Source: an uncultured Saprospiraceae bacterium
Lineage (GTDB): Bacteria; Bacteroidota; Bacteroidia; Chitinophagales; Saprospiraceae
Reading direction: 5' to 3'
DNA: 64,000 bases
NCBI GenBank assembly: GCA_937997635.1
Contig: CALLFA010000048.1
Location: 36,086 to 100,085 of the forward strand
Below, one piece after another: positions 46,262 to 56,379 of the stretch (its first letter is position 1; each line of letters opens with the position of its first letter). Position numbers and translations under genes: made by a program. The notes beneath the pieces were generated by a model. It was not told the DNA's origin and did not search any database. It saw only the letters and a program-made list of their open reading frames with translations.

Positions 46262-47422
46262 ATGAAAAATTCACTTTTAACCATCATCTTTGGTTTTTCC
46301 GTCGTACTTCTACATGCACAGACAGAAAAGCATGCATTTAGAGACCTTTCTCTAGAATCGACAAACACATCTATTCCGTATTATTCCGGACTACAAGATT
46401 ATTATTCCTTTAGAATTCCAGCTGTGATTAAATCAGAATCGGCACTAATTGCATTTGCAGAAGGTCGTAAAAACTCTACGAATGATTTCGGTGATATTGA
46501 TTTGGTGTATCGACGTTCTTTGGACGAAGGAAGGACTTGGGAACCATTACATATTTTATTTGATCAAGACACAATGGCGGTTCAGAATCCGACACCTATT
46601 TTTATTTCTTCAGAAAATAAAATTGTCTTGTTGTTCAATACAACCAGCTTGAGTGAGCATGATGTGTTAAACAAAGATTATGACCTACAGGACGAACGAA
46701 AGGCTTTCGTGACATCTTCTACAGATAATGGTAAAACCTGGAAAATACCAAAAGAAATTACAAGACAAGTCAAACGCAAAAACTGGCGATGGCACGCCAT
46801 AGGACCTGTTCATGGCATCGAGTTGGCATATGGCAAATATAAGGGACGATTGGTGGCACCTGTCGCCATCAGCATCGGCAAAGGAAATAAAGTCTATACC
46901 ATGGCACTTGTGTACTCTGACGATAAAGGTGACTCTTGGCACATTGGTGCTGTGGATGAAAATCTTGAAGACGACGTGCTAGCCAATGAAACGACGATAG
47001 CAGAATTAACTGATGGGCGAATCTACATCAACACAAGAGACCAGTATGGAGGTTCTTTGGAAAAGAATAGAGGCGAAACCTATAGTGCAGATGGTGGACT
47101 TAGTTTTACGGAGGCTGTGATTGAATCTGATAAGTTTCCAAGTCCTATTGTACAATCATCCGTACTTAGTTGGGTTTCTACAAAAATGAACGGCAAACAT
47201 GTACTCCTGTTTTCAACACCATCTTACGTCGATAAGCGATTGGATTTAATCGTCATGGCCAGCTATGATGAAGCAAAACATTGGCAGCAATTGTTCAAAA
47301 TACACAATGGTTCCTCGGCTTATTCCGATATGGTCAGAATTAATAACCAAACCTTGGGGATTATCTATGAAACAGATGAATATCAAAAGATTCGCTTTCG
47401 CTGGGTGACATTGGATAATTAA
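46262..47422 (+). CDS. Exo-alpha-sialidase (GH33-type)
   Basis: A 386-residue exported sialidase with signal peptide MKNSLLTIIFGFSVVLLHAQ. The FRIP motif (50-53) carries the first catalytic arginine, and four Asp boxes follow: SLDEGRTW, STDNGKTW, SDDKGDSW and SADGGLSF. The C-terminal half has GIIYETDEY with the nucleophile Tyr-Glu pair region. It removes terminal sialic acid from glycans. No sialic-acid uptake or catabolic genes are near, so it may release rather than consume the sugar. It precedes a second beta-propeller gene. Confidence 0.93.
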   Translation: MKNSLLTIIFGFSVVLLHAQTEKHAFRDLSLESTNTSIPYYSGLQDYYSFRIPAVIKSESALIAFAEGRKNSTNDFGDIDLVYRRSLDEGRTWEPLHILFDQDTMAVQNPTPIFISSENKIVLLFNTTSLSEHDVLNKDYDLQDERKAFVTSSTDNGKTWKIPKEITRQVKRKNWRWHAIGPVHGIELAYGKYKGRLVAPVAISIGKGNKVYTMALVYSDDKGDSWHIGAVDENLEDDVLANETTIAELTDGRIYINTRDQYGGSLEKNRGETYSADGGLSFTEAVIESDKFPSPIVQSSVLSWVSTKMNGKHVLLFSTPSYVDKRLDLIVMASYDEAKHWQQLFKIHNGSSAYSDMVRINNQTLGIIYETDEYQKIRFRWVTLDN

Positions 47423-47508
47423 ATTTCCATTTGTACTTACTCAATTAAACAGCATTCACCTTCTTTAGAATACAGTTGCTTATATTGTCATTTGTAATTA
47501 CTGTGACT

Positions 47509-50500
47509 ATGAAAAACTTAGCTATTCTTTCCATTATTATTCTATTTCTATTTCCGACCGATTACAATCCAATAGTCGCGCAAGAAGTAGATACCGATTC
47601 AATACTTGCGCCTATGAAATGGAGAAACATAGGTCCCTTTAGAGGAGGTAGATCCGTTGCTTCATGTGGTGTCATTGGTGATCCTTTGACCTATTATATG
47701 GGTACAACAGGAGGTGGCCTTTGGAAAACGGAAGATGCTGGACAATTTTGGACAAACATTTCAGATGGCTTTTTCAAAACTGGCTCAGTTGGTGCTGTTG
47801 CCGTTGCAGAAAGCGATCCTAATGTGGTGTATTGTGGCATGGGCGAACATGCACCGAGAGCTGTCATGACTTCCCATGGTGACGGTATGTATAAATCAAC
47901 TGATGCTGGTAAAACATGGAAACACATCGGATTGGAAACAACGCAGCATATTGCAGAAATTAAAATTCACCCAAGCAATCCGGATATTGTTTATGTTGCT
48001 GTCCAAGGCAATTTGTATGGCCCAAATAAAGAACGCGGTGTGTACAAAACTATAGATGGTGGTGCCAGTTGGCAAAACATTCTTTATGTGAATGATGAAA
48101 CAGGTTGTGCAGATATTGATATGGACATGTCAAACCCAAGAGTATTATATGCTGCTATGTGGGAACACGGCAGAAGGCCTTGGCAAGTCATCAGTGGCGG
48201 CCCTGGAAGTGGTTTGTACAAATCAACAGACGGTGGTGAGAATTGGAAAAAAATCGAAAGCGGTTTACCGGAAGAGTTAGGTAAAATGGCAGTTTCTATT
48301 TGTCGATCAGAACCTGATAGAGTCTATGCTTTGGTCGAAAGTGATAGTAATGAAGAAAAAGGAGGTTTATTTGTTTCTGACAATGCAGGAGGCAGTTGGA
48401 CCAGAATCAGCAAAGATCATCGCTTAGTACAACGTGCGTGGTATTACATCGAAGTATTTGCCGACCCTATCAACCCGGATATGGTCTATGTACTCAGTGC
48501 GCCTGCATTGAGATCTAAAGATGGTGGCAAGACTTGGGAAAGGCTGACAGGTACGCATGGCGACTTTCATGATTTATGGATTCATCCGACCAATCCAAAA
48601 AACATTTGTATAGCCAATGATGGTGGAGCAGCTATTAGTTTTAATAGAGGCTCGACTTGGTCCAGGCAAGACAATATGCCTACAGCTCAATTTTATCGAA
48701 TCAGTGTTGATAATCAATATCCCTATAATATTTATGCTGGACAACAAGACAATTCATCAGTAAAAATCTCCAGTCAAGAGTTTGGTTATGCAATAACACA
48801 ACGAAGCTGGACCTACTCTGCTGGAGGAGAAAGTGCATTCCTTGCTTTTGATCCAGATGATCCAAGATATGTATTAGGTGGATCTTACTTAGGTACAATT
48901 GAGGTGTTGGACACAAAAGCTGAAGCCAGTACAAATATTATGGCAGCACCAATACAATACTTAGGCAGAGATGCTTCTGACATGAAGTACAGATATAACT
49001 GGAATGCACCAATCATCTGGTCTCAACATGAAGAAAATACCTACTATCACGGCGCTCAATTTTTACTTAAAACAAAAGACCTGGGATTCTCATGGACAGA
49101 AGCCTCACCAGATCTGACAAGAAATGAAAAATCGAAACAAGGCAAAGGTGGCGTTCCATATACAAATGAGGCTGTTGGTGCTGAAAATTATGGCACCATT
49201 GCTTACGTCATCGAATCACCACATGAAGCAGGTGTCATTTGGGTAGGTAGTGACGATGGACTTGTACACCTGACCACTGACAATTGTGAGAATTGGACCA
49301 ACGTGACACCGGCAGGCCTGCAAGAATGTCTCATCAATGCGATCGATGTCTCCCCTCATGATCCAGCAACAGCATATATCGCAACTACTCGATATAAATT
49401 TAATGATCATACTCCTGCATTGTATAAAACAAGCGACTACGGAAAAACCTGGTCTAACATTACCAATGGCATTCCAAAAGGGGCTTTTACAAGAGTTGTG
49501 AGAGAGGATGATGTGAGAAAAGGATTGTTATATGCTGGTACAGAAACAGGCGTATATGTCTCTTGGAACGATGGACAACAATGGTATCCTTTACAACTAA
49601 ATTTACCTATAACGCCGATCACTGATTTAGCCGTAAAAAATAATGATCTAGTCGCAGCAACTTCTGGTCGCTCATTTTGGATTTTAGATGATCTGGATTT
49701 AATCAGACAGATTGATGAGATGAAGTCAGATGAATTACAAGTATTTGCACCTGAAAAGACGATGCTTGTGACAGGAGGCAGTGAACTCAATTCATCAAGT
49801 GCGTCATTCGACGGTACAAATCCAATGAATGGTGTTAATCCAGCAAACGGTGCCGTCATTTATTACAACTTGCCAAGTAAAGCATCCAAAGACCCAGTGG
49901 AATTAACCATTACTGATGATACAGGCCAAATTGTTCGCACCTATACTTCTGAGAAAGACAGTACATTTTCAAGATGGGCTGGTGGTCCTCCTGGAAAGCC
50001 TACCTTGAGTAAAAGCAGAGGCTTGAATAGAATAGTCTGGGATTTGCGTTATCCGATAATGGAAGGCGTTCCTGGTGTGTATATTGAAGGAAGTTACAGA
50101 GGACATAAGGTCATGCCAGGGACCTATACCATTAGTGTCTCACAAGGAGGAAAAACAAGTACATCTGAAGTCACTGTATCTGCACATCCACTGTACGATA
50201 CGACGATGCAAGAGTACGAGGAATATCATTCCATCATGAGTGAAATGGAAAGTACCATAAACAATATGCATGTCTCTATAAACGACATGGCTACATTGAG
50301 AAAAGATCTATCAGAAGCATCAAAGAAACTATCCGAATCGGAGAATAAAAATCTGATGGAAGAATCAAAAGCCTTGATTGCAAAAATGAAACAATGGGAT
50401 GATGATATGGTACAGCGTAAATCAAAAGCCTATGATGATGTGGAGAATTTTCCAAATAAATTATCTGCCAACTACCTTTTTTTACTTAACCAAACAGAAA

Positions 50501-50676
50501 GCGATATTGTCAAAGTGACTGAGGCAGTAAAAGAGCGAAAAAAAGAATTGGATAAGGAGTGGTCAAGTTTGCGAAACCAAGCCTCATCAATATTGAATAA
50601 TGAAGTGCCAACACTAAATGAAAAATTTTGGAAGGCAGGAATTGGTGCTGTGCAGATTAAGAAGGTGAAGCCGTAG
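47509..50676 (+). CDS. VPS10/BNR-repeat beta-propeller protein, secreted
   Basis: A 1055-residue exported protein. The ATG at 47509 begins a signal peptide ([15 protein letters not shown]) and is preferred over a TTG at 47476. About residues 30-700 hold two consecutive propellers with many Asp boxes ([53 protein letters not shown]). The last third is a beta domain (about 760-880) and a helical coiled-coil end (about 900-1030). Such proteins are annotated as glycosyl hydrolases or WD40/YVTN/sortilin-like, with activity unproven. No T9SS sorting domain is seen. Confidence 0.85.
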   Translation: MKNLAILSIIILFLFPTDYNPIVAQEVDTDSILAPMKWRNIGPFRGGRSVASCGVIGDPLTYYMGTTGGGLWKTEDAGQFWTNISDGFFKTGSVGAVAVAESDPNVVYCGMGEHAPRAVMTSHGDGMYKSTDAGKTWKHIGLETTQHIAEIKIHPSNPDIVYVAVQGNLYGPNKERGVYKTIDGGASWQNILYVNDETGCADIDMDMSNPRVLYAAMWEHGRRPWQVISGGPGSGLYKSTDGGENWKKIESGLPEELGKMAVSICRSEPDRVYALVESDSNEEKGGLFVSDNAGGSWTRISKDHRLVQRAWYYIEVFADPINPDMVYVLSAPALRSKDGGKTWERLTGTHGDFHDLWIHPTNPKNICIANDGGAAISFNRGSTWSRQDNMPTAQFYRISVDNQYPYNIYAGQQDNSSVKISSQEFGYAITQRSWTYSAGGESAFLAFDPDDPRYVLGGSYLGTIEVLDTKAEASTNIMAAPIQYLGRDASDMKYRYNWNAPIIWSQHEENTYYHGAQFLLKTKDLGFSWTEASPDLTRNEKSKQGKGGVPYTNEAVGAENYGTIAYVIESPHEAGVIWVGSDDGLVHLTTDNCENWTNVTPAGLQECLINAIDVSPHDPATAYIATTRYKFNDHTPALYKTSDYGKTWSNITNGIPKGAFTRVVREDDVRKGLLYAGTETGVYVSWNDGQQWYPLQLNLPITPITDLAVKNNDLVAATSGRSFWILDDLDLIRQIDEMKSDELQVFAPEKTMLVTGGSELNSSSASFDGTNPMNGVNPANGAVIYYNLPSKASKDPVELTITDDTGQIVRTYTSEKDSTFSRWAGGPPGKPTLSKSRGLNRIVWDLRYPIMEGVPGVYIEGSYRGHKVMPGTYTISVSQGGKTSTSEVTVSAHPLYDTTMQEYEEYHSIMSEMESTINNMHVSINDMATLRKDLSEASKKLSESENKNLMEESKALIAKMKQWDDDMVQRKSKAYDDVENFPNKLSANYLFLLNQTESDIVKVTEAVKERKKELDKEWSSLRNQASSILNNEVPTLNEKFWKAGIGAVQIKKVKP

Positions 50677-50836
50677 TTTCGTATCTACTAACATTAACTT
50701 AATGGAAGGCATGTCGAATGTTAATTATTCGTAACAAATATATTTCTACGTTCATAAGAAATACCTTGAACCTAAAGCAAATAATATTATTTCTGAGCGA
50801 AAAAAGAACAATAAAAACAAAGAAAAAATTGAAGAA

Positions 50837-51052
50837 ATGCTGAGAGAAATAATTTTTTCACTAAATAAGATAAAAGGATGTTGTAAGGACTTTAGCAAAG
50901 AACAATTAGAAGTTCAGAGACAAAGAAACATTCTGAGAAATCTCCTCAATGACATTGAAACCACAAGTTTAAATGATGACCGAATTAATCAGAAGTGCAC
51001 CACCTTGTTGAGTGCCGTCTCTGATCTAATTGACAACATTGATGAATTATAA
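50837..51052 (+). CDS. Small hypothetical protein
   Basis: A 71-residue, charged, helical protein with ATG at 50837 (MLREIIFSLNKIKGCCKDF). A heptad-like pattern between residues 18 and 68 suggests a coiled coil. It precedes the 97-residue gene by 44 bases in the same direction. Not recognised; the coding case is moderate. Confidence 0.5.
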   Translation: MLREIIFSLNKIKGCCKDFSKEQLEVQRQRNILRNLLNDIETTSLNDDRINQKCTTLLSAVSDLIDNIDEL

Positions 51053-51096
51053 TCGTTACTATTTTGTTATCTTTAATAAGAAAATAATTACAACTG

Positions 51097-51390
51097 ATGA
51101 CACTCAAAGAATCTTTAGAGGTATTGAAAGGTCTTGAAAATCACACTTGGTATCAAGTAGCCAATGAAAAATGTATTCATTGTGTCCCCAATGAATGTAC
51201 ATATATACTACTATGTCAGTTTGGCACTGAAGGAAACTATTCCATTAGAATATTGATTACAGATGAAAATCAGGATGAGCCTTTAATAAAAGAGGATTAC
51301 TTAATGGAAACAATTGAGTATAAAGAACTTTTACCCTTCTATCGAAAATATAGCGTAACTCCAGAAGTTGCTTACAAGGTTTCTGCATAG
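51097..51390 (+). CDS. Small hypothetical protein
   Basis: A 97-residue soluble protein (MTLKESLEVLKGLENHTWYQ) with a Cys-rich segment EKCIHCVPNECTYILLC that looks like a metal or disulfide site, followed by a beta-rich and acidic half ending EVAYKVSA. AT-rich codon use. I do not recognise it. It may pair with the 71-residue gene before it. Confidence 0.6.
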   Translation: MTLKESLEVLKGLENHTWYQVANEKCIHCVPNECTYILLCQFGTEGNYSIRILITDENQDEPLIKEDYLMETIEYKELLPFYRKYSVTPEVAYKVSA

Positions 51391-51494
51391 TCACTATTCA
51401 TTTTATTGGGTTGAATAGAACTGATCATTTGTCTTTTCAAAGAATATATGTTTATCTACAAAAAATTAATTGAAGACTAGTCCTTTTTACAACA

Positions 51495-52352
51495 TTACCC
51501 TTTACAATACAAATGAAAATCATTGTAGCCAAGTGCCATATTCTTATTGATACGGTTGAGATCAAATGCTAAAGGCGAGCCGAGTAATTTAGATGCTTTA
51601 AGGTAATTTACTTGCATGTCTTTTTGGTCTGCATCTTTGATGTAAAAATGCCTAGCAGTTGTCAAATCTATACAAATCGCTTGACCTATAGAATCCTGAT
51701 TTTTTAAAAATGAAAATGGTCTATTATCGACAAGCCCTCCATCAATAAATCGCTTGCCGTCCACATAGTGCGGTTTGAAAACTGGGAATGTGGCACTTCC
51801 AATAATGTAATCGATTAACTCTCCTTCAGGTATATCTTCTTTGCGTACATATCTTTTTTTGAATGAATTTAGCTCAAAGACAACTAAACCAAATTCAATT
51901 GGAGATTCTCTGATCCTATCTTCATCAAGAAACTCATGCAACAATTCTTTCAGTGGTTCGACATTCAGTCCTTTTTCTCTAAATAACTTGACAATGGTTT
52001 GATATATCGCTCTGGGTTTGTATTCGGCAGAAGAACCAATCGTATCAAAGTCACTGAATACTTTACTGTAATCTAATTGCCTCCATAGTTTTTCTGCTAA
52101 AGCTAAATCTCCTTGTACAATTGCAGCTCCATTTATTGCTCCTACAGATGTACCATAGACTTGTTTGACTTTTGGCATGAGTGACTTTTCTTCCATCGCT
52201 TTCCACACACCAATTTGATATGCACCTCTTGCGCCTCCACCTGAGAGTATCAATGCCAGATCATCGCTCGTTATAGAAAAGGTTTTCTTCGCAATTGGAT
52301 TTCGAAGAAGTTGCTTTAGTGGTGCTATATACGTTCTCTTAGGCAATGCCAT
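51495..52352 (-). CDS. Patatin-like phospholipase
   Basis: A 285-residue hydrolase with the serine-aspartate dyad: oxyanion motif GGGARG (38-43), GTSVG with Ser69, and DGG with Asp204. It has no signal peptide; a short N-terminal basic tail precedes the domain. It likely hydrolyses lipids at the inner membrane. It overlaps the preceding 136-residue membrane-protein gene by 14 bases and is the last gene of the tolC-led operon. Confidence 0.92.
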   Translation of the reverse strand: MALPKRTYIAPLKQLLRNPIAKKTFSITSDDLALILSGGGARGAYQIGVWKAMEEKSLMPKVKQVYGTSVGAINGAAIVQGDLALAEKLWRQLDYSKVFSDFDTIGSSAEYKPRAIYQTIVKLFREKGLNVEPLKELLHEFLDEDRIRESPIEFGLVVFELNSFKKRYVRKEDIPEGELIDYIIGSATFPVFKPHYVDGKRFIDGGLVDNRPFSFLKNQDSIGQAICIDLTTARHFYIKDADQKDMQVNYLKASKLLGSPLAFDLNRINKNMALGYNDFHLYCKG

Positions 52353-52749
52353 ACCACAAAAGTACTAGAGTTTTGGCGGACCATAAAATTGTACGTATCC
52401 AATTCGATAAAATAAGTCTTTCTATCGACTTATGAGAGTGCTCTATCTGGATGTCTCGATGTTGTGGTACTTGCAGCAAAAATGTTGACAGCCATATCAG
52501 AATAAGCAATACTAAAGCCAACAGTATCATTTGATCTTGCACAAGCCAAAAGTAATAGACAATGGCAGCCAATTCCAATAGCATTGCTGGCAAAACCACA
52601 TAGCTAATTGCTTTCATATGAAATTGATGGTGCTTAATATCCTCTGCTAATCTAAATGATGGATAAATAAGAATTTGAACCAACCAGATGACACCACACA
52701 TAAAAGCACTAAGCAAAAGATTGACGAGATATATGGTTTGGAATTCCAT
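52339..52749 (-). CDS. Small four-helix membrane protein
   Basis: A 136-residue integral membrane protein with about four helices (NLLLSAFMCGVIWLVQIL, SYVVLPAMLLELAAIVYYF, LALVLLILIWLSTFLLQV, and one at the C-terminus). The motif PSFRLAEDIKHHQFH sits in the first loop and is positively placed for a periplasmic or cytoplasmic metal site. It resembles small DUF-type membrane proteins but I do not recognise the family. It overlaps patatin and starts three bases from the glycosyltransferase stop. Confidence 0.75.
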   Translation of the reverse strand: MEFQTIYLVNLLLSAFMCGVIWLVQILIYPSFRLAEDIKHHQFHMKAISYVVLPAMLLELAAIVYYFWLVQDQMILLALVLLILIWLSTFLLQVPQHRDIQIEHSHKSIERLILSNWIRTILWSAKTLVLLWYGIA

Positions 52750-52751
52750 GA

Positions 52752-53339
52752 CTACAACCAGTCAATATACTTCAAATCATCCTCAACATCAACATCAGAT
52801 AATTTTTCTAATTGTGTAACTGTTCGATTATTCGCAAATATTCTTTCTAGTGTTGTTGAAAATACTGCATCTGTGCTCCAAGCAATATCTTGAAATAAAA
52901 AGCTGTGCACTTCTTTCATGCCAATCATATAATATCCGCCATCATAGGTCGGCCCAACAACTATATCGGTCTCGTCTAAAGAATCAAAGGCTACATTCAA
53001 ATGATCTTCTGTCAATTGTGGGCAGTCGCTTCCGACAATCAAGACTTTATCGTAATCAGCAAGTAGACCTTCAAATGCATGTTGCATACGTGCACCCAAA
53101 TCATCGCCATACTGTAGCTTTTTTATAAAATCGTCATCTGTCCACAAATCATTTTCCTGAATATCGGCAGCATAAAATATAACGACATCTGCATCTACTG
53201 CCTTTATTATTCGTTTGGTATATGCGCTCAATTGCAAATAAATCTCGAGTGCTCGGTCATTGCCAATCGTCTTGGCTAAGCGTGTCTTAACTGTTCCTGG
53301 AACAGGGTTTTTGACGAAAGTGATTATTGCTTTAGACAA
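52752..53339 (-). CDS. TIGR04282 family glycosyltransferase
   Basis: A 195-residue nucleotide-diphospho-sugar transferase-like protein (DUF2064/TIGR04282). FVKNPVPGTVKTRLA at the N-terminus, VGSDCPQL in the middle and DVDVEDDLKYIDW at the end are family marks. Relatives take part in arsenosugar or other small-molecule glycosylation; here the product is unknown. It lies two bases after the HlyD gene. Confidence 0.9.
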   Translation of the reverse strand: MSKAIITFVKNPVPGTVKTRLAKTIGNDRALEIYLQLSAYTKRIIKAVDADVVIFYAADIQENDLWTDDDFIKKLQYGDDLGARMQHAFEGLLADYDKVLIVGSDCPQLTEDHLNVAFDSLDETDIVVGPTYDGGYYMIGMKEVHSFLFQDIAWSTDAVFSTTLERIFANNRTVTQLEKLSDVDVEDDLKYIDWL

Positions 53340-53341
53340 GG

Positions 53342-54679
53342 CTAAGACTTATCTTTTTTGTCATCGTCCTCTTCTTTATATCTCAATTCTGATCCTTCTT
53401 CGATAATCTTTGACACTGCTGTGTACGGACCTGAGACGATCTCAAGGCCATCGTTTAACCCCTCGAGCACTTGTATGTAGTCGTCGTCTTGTATTCCTGT
53501 TTTTACCTTAACCATTCTGGCCGTATCAGCCTCAAATAAAAAGACAACTTCTTCAATGTCTTTGTCCTCATTTTCCCTCACGGTTACCGATTGAATAGGC
53601 ACACTGAGTACGTCTTCTGCTTTATTGGTGAAAATATCTACAGACGCAGACATTCCTGGTCTGAATGGATAGCGTGACATTGAGCTGTATGAACCAGGAT
53701 CAATTCTCGCTTTGACAATAAAATTGGTGACTTGATCTGTATTTAATGATGCAGAAGCGGCAACACCTGTCGTATTTGCTGCACTATTTGCTATCTCTGT
53801 GACAACACCTTTGAATGTTTTATCAACATAGGCATCCACCTCTATTTCCACACTATCCTGCGTGGACACTTTTAAAATATCATTTTCACTAACCTCAACT
53901 TGCACTTCCATTGCATTAAGATTAGCTATCCTCATCATCTCTGTCCCCGTCATTTGAATGGTACCAACAACCCGTTCTCCTTTTTCGACAGAAAGGCTGC
54001 TGATGATTCCACTTTGTGGTGCTTTTATGGTTGTTCGATTTAGATTCGTCGTTAATTCTTTCAGGGAGGCTTCAGAGCTCTTGACTTGAAATTCTGCTGC
54101 TTTTATACTCTCTTTCGAGGACATAATTCCAGCTTCTGCTGCTTTGAGATTTGCTTCAAGTGCCCTCAGATTGGACAGTGACTGGTCATATTCTACAGCT
54201 GATATCACACCATCTTTCTTCAACTGCTCGTTGCGAGAGTGGATTTGTTTTGCATTTTCTAAGTTTGCTAAAATTTGTTCTTTTTGTGCGATGTTGTTTT
54301 GCATCTGCGAATTGGATATCGCTACTTGAGCCTTCATGTTATCCAATGAGGCTCTACCCCGCTCTACTGACGATACGTATGCTTCAGGGTCAATTTTGGC
54401 TAATATTTGGCCTGTGACTACGGAGTCACCTTCTTCAACTCTCAATTCTACTATTTCTCCAGAAACATCTGAACTGATTTTCACCTCTACTTCAGGAAAG
54501 ATTCTCCCACTTGCAGAGACAGTTTCATAGATGGTGCGCATGGACACTTTCTCAGTGGTTACTTCTTCACCCTTAGGTTTTGAATTGTTCTTATAGACTG
54601 CAAATGCTATAAGAGCAAGGAAAATCACCGCCAAGAGTAGTAATAACCACCGTCTTGACTTCTTTTTACGTTTTGTCAT
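53342..54679 (-). CDS. HlyD-family periplasmic adaptor
   Basis: A 445-residue MacA/HlyD-type adaptor. One membrane helix at about 9-28 (RWLLLLLAVIFLALIAFAVY), lipoyl/biotinyl-like domain from about 55-95 (KISSDVSGEIVELRVEEGDSV), a long coiled-coil hairpin at about 105-215, the second lipoyl half and a C-terminal beta barrel. It should bridge an inner-membrane pump to TolC. It follows tolC by 14 bases, but no permease or ATPase gene is next to it. Confidence 0.93.
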   Translation of the reverse strand: MTKRKKKSRRWLLLLLAVIFLALIAFAVYKNNSKPKGEEVTTEKVSMRTIYETVSASGRIFPEVEVKISSDVSGEIVELRVEEGDSVVTGQILAKIDPEAYVSSVERGRASLDNMKAQVAISNSQMQNNIAQKEQILANLENAKQIHSRNEQLKKDGVISAVEYDQSLSNLRALEANLKAAEAGIMSSKESIKAAEFQVKSSEASLKELTTNLNRTTIKAPQSGIISSLSVEKGERVVGTIQMTGTEMMRIANLNAMEVQVEVSENDILKVSTQDSVEIEVDAYVDKTFKGVVTEIANSAANTTGVAASASLNTDQVTNFIVKARIDPGSYSSMSRYPFRPGMSASVDIFTNKAEDVLSVPIQSVTVRENEDKDIEEVVFLFEADTARMVKVKTGIQDDDYIQVLEGLNDGLEIVSGPYTAVSKIIEEGSELRYKEEDDDKKDKS

Positions 54680-54693
54680 GTTTTCTTTGTGTG

Positions 54694-56130
54694 CTACAAA
54701 GTTAATGGTCTGCCAATATAGAAGTCTAATATCTTAGTTCGAAATATATAATCATATTTCGCAATGATTGCATTAACGGAGGCATTATCAAGCTGATTTT
54801 TTGCCAAAATGTAGTCATAAGTGTTTATAGCACCCAATTCGAATCGTTTTTCTGCATTGTCAAAGGCAGCTCGTTGGGCTTCTACGCTTTGTTGAGAGGC
54901 TTCAAAGGCTTTTTTAGCGGTTTGGGCATCTGCAAGAGCTTGTTGTACTGATCTTCTTAATTGTTGTTCTAATAATTCGTTTTGGGTTTTAGTGGCTTGC
55001 AAATTCAATTCGGCACGTTGTACCGCAGCTTTGGTTTGATATCTATTGTAGATAGGTATATTCAAATTGAGTCCAAATCCATAAGCTATATTTTCATTCA
55101 ATTGATTGAAGTAAGGGTTATCTGATAAGATTGGATTAACACCTGGAAGACCAATGATTGCTTCCATACCATTAAAGATTACTGGTGTCTCATTCACTAC
55201 TTCTTCAAACCCGTCTAGTTTACGACCTTGATTAGAAAAGTTGGACTGTAAACCACCAAATGCGCCGAGCGTTGGATAAAATCCTCCTTTGGCAATGTCA
55301 ATCCCCGTCTCCGCACCTAGCAAACGGATTTTTCCAGCTTCTATATTTGGTTGATTTAGCACTGCTTGTCTGTAGACTTCATTAAAAGTCAACAAATCTG
55401 GATCGCTAAACAGAGTAACTGCATTTTCATCTGGAACGACCAATTCTATGTCTGACTCGACATTATAATTCATCAATTGCTTCAGATTCAGTATGGCAAT
55501 TGTGTAATCATTAGCTCCATTAATTAAGGCTTGTTCATTTGTGGCGATTTGTGCCAGTAGGTCTAGTCGTTCGTTCCTTGGTCTAGATCCAGCTTCAATC
55601 AATTTATCAATTTGATCTAATTGGTCATTGCTAAGATCAAGTGCAAACTGAGCAGTACTAAGTCTTTCTTTTGCGAACAATGCCGTCAGGTAAGCGCTTG
55701 CCACATCTAGTGCGATATCTCGCTTAAGTTGCTCTGTATCCTTTTTAGCAGCATCAAGATTAAACCCAGCCTGTTTCAAGCTATTCTTAATTTGAAACCC
55801 ATTAAAAATGGGGACTCCTGCATTTAAGCTAAAGGTATTGGAAAAGAATGTGCTAGTCGTAAATGCATCCGTCGTAGGATCAAGGGAGCGACCAAAATTT
55901 AAGCCTAATCCAGCTGAGCCAGAAAGACTTGGATATTTAGCATGTTGTGCTTGCTTTTGATCGATAGCTGCAAATTGCTCTGTTTGTTGCGACTGTATTA
56001 AGCGTAGTGAATTCGTCCACGCATAAGTGATGCATTTTTCTAAATCCCAAACTTCTTGCGCGTTTCCAGCAAATGAGACAATGACTAAGAGAGCAGTTAC
56101 AAAATTTCGCATTCGTATGTGTTTTTCCAT
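54694..56130 (-). CDS. TolC-family outer-membrane efflux protein
   Basis: A 478-residue outer-membrane channel. Start at 56130 (or 56112) gives the signal peptide MRNFVTALLVIVSFAGNAQ; 56151 would add residues before it. The body has the duplicated coiled-coil hairpins of TolC (ALFAKERLSTAQFALDLSND; AEKRFELGAINTYDYILAKN) and ends with a hydrophobic IGRPLTL tail. It forms the exit duct for efflux or type I secretion. First gene of a five-gene run towards patatin. Confidence 0.94.
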   Translation of the reverse strand: MEKHIRMRNFVTALLVIVSFAGNAQEVWDLEKCITYAWTNSLRLIQSQQTEQFAAIDQKQAQHAKYPSLSGSAGLGLNFGRSLDPTTDAFTTSTFFSNTFSLNAGVPIFNGFQIKNSLKQAGFNLDAAKKDTEQLKRDIALDVASAYLTALFAKERLSTAQFALDLSNDQLDQIDKLIEAGSRPRNERLDLLAQIATNEQALINGANDYTIAILNLKQLMNYNVESDIELVVPDENAVTLFSDPDLLTFNEVYRQAVLNQPNIEAGKIRLLGAETGIDIAKGGFYPTLGAFGGLQSNFSNQGRKLDGFEEVVNETPVIFNGMEAIIGLPGVNPILSDNPYFNQLNENIAYGFGLNLNIPIYNRYQTKAAVQRAELNLQATKTQNELLEQQLRRSVQQALADAQTAKKAFEASQQSVEAQRAAFDNAEKRFELGAINTYDYILAKNQLDNASVNAIIAKYDYIFRTKILDFYIGRPLTL

Positions 56131-56379
56131 TGCAATGTTAAAGAAAGTCAACTAAGCTTTTGCTTTTTATCTATGAATTGAACTTAGAATTCGATTAAAG
56201 ACGTCGACTTATACCCAGCGCACTTGAATCTAACCTTAATAGCTCATTCTCAAATCCGTTGGTTATACAATGTAATAGACGAAGAAATGCCAAATTTAGT
56301 TGCAAGAGAGTGAAGATTTTGAATGGCTTATTTACACTGATGTTTCTTTAGCATCTTTATTTCAAGATTCATTATATGG
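56131..56379. other. Intergenic region upstream of tolC with no gene seen
   Basis: A minus-strand TAAATTTG at 56291-56298 fits TAnnTTTG and could be a promoter for tolC with a 160-base leader. No regulatory motif was otherwise identified. Confidence 0.35.
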
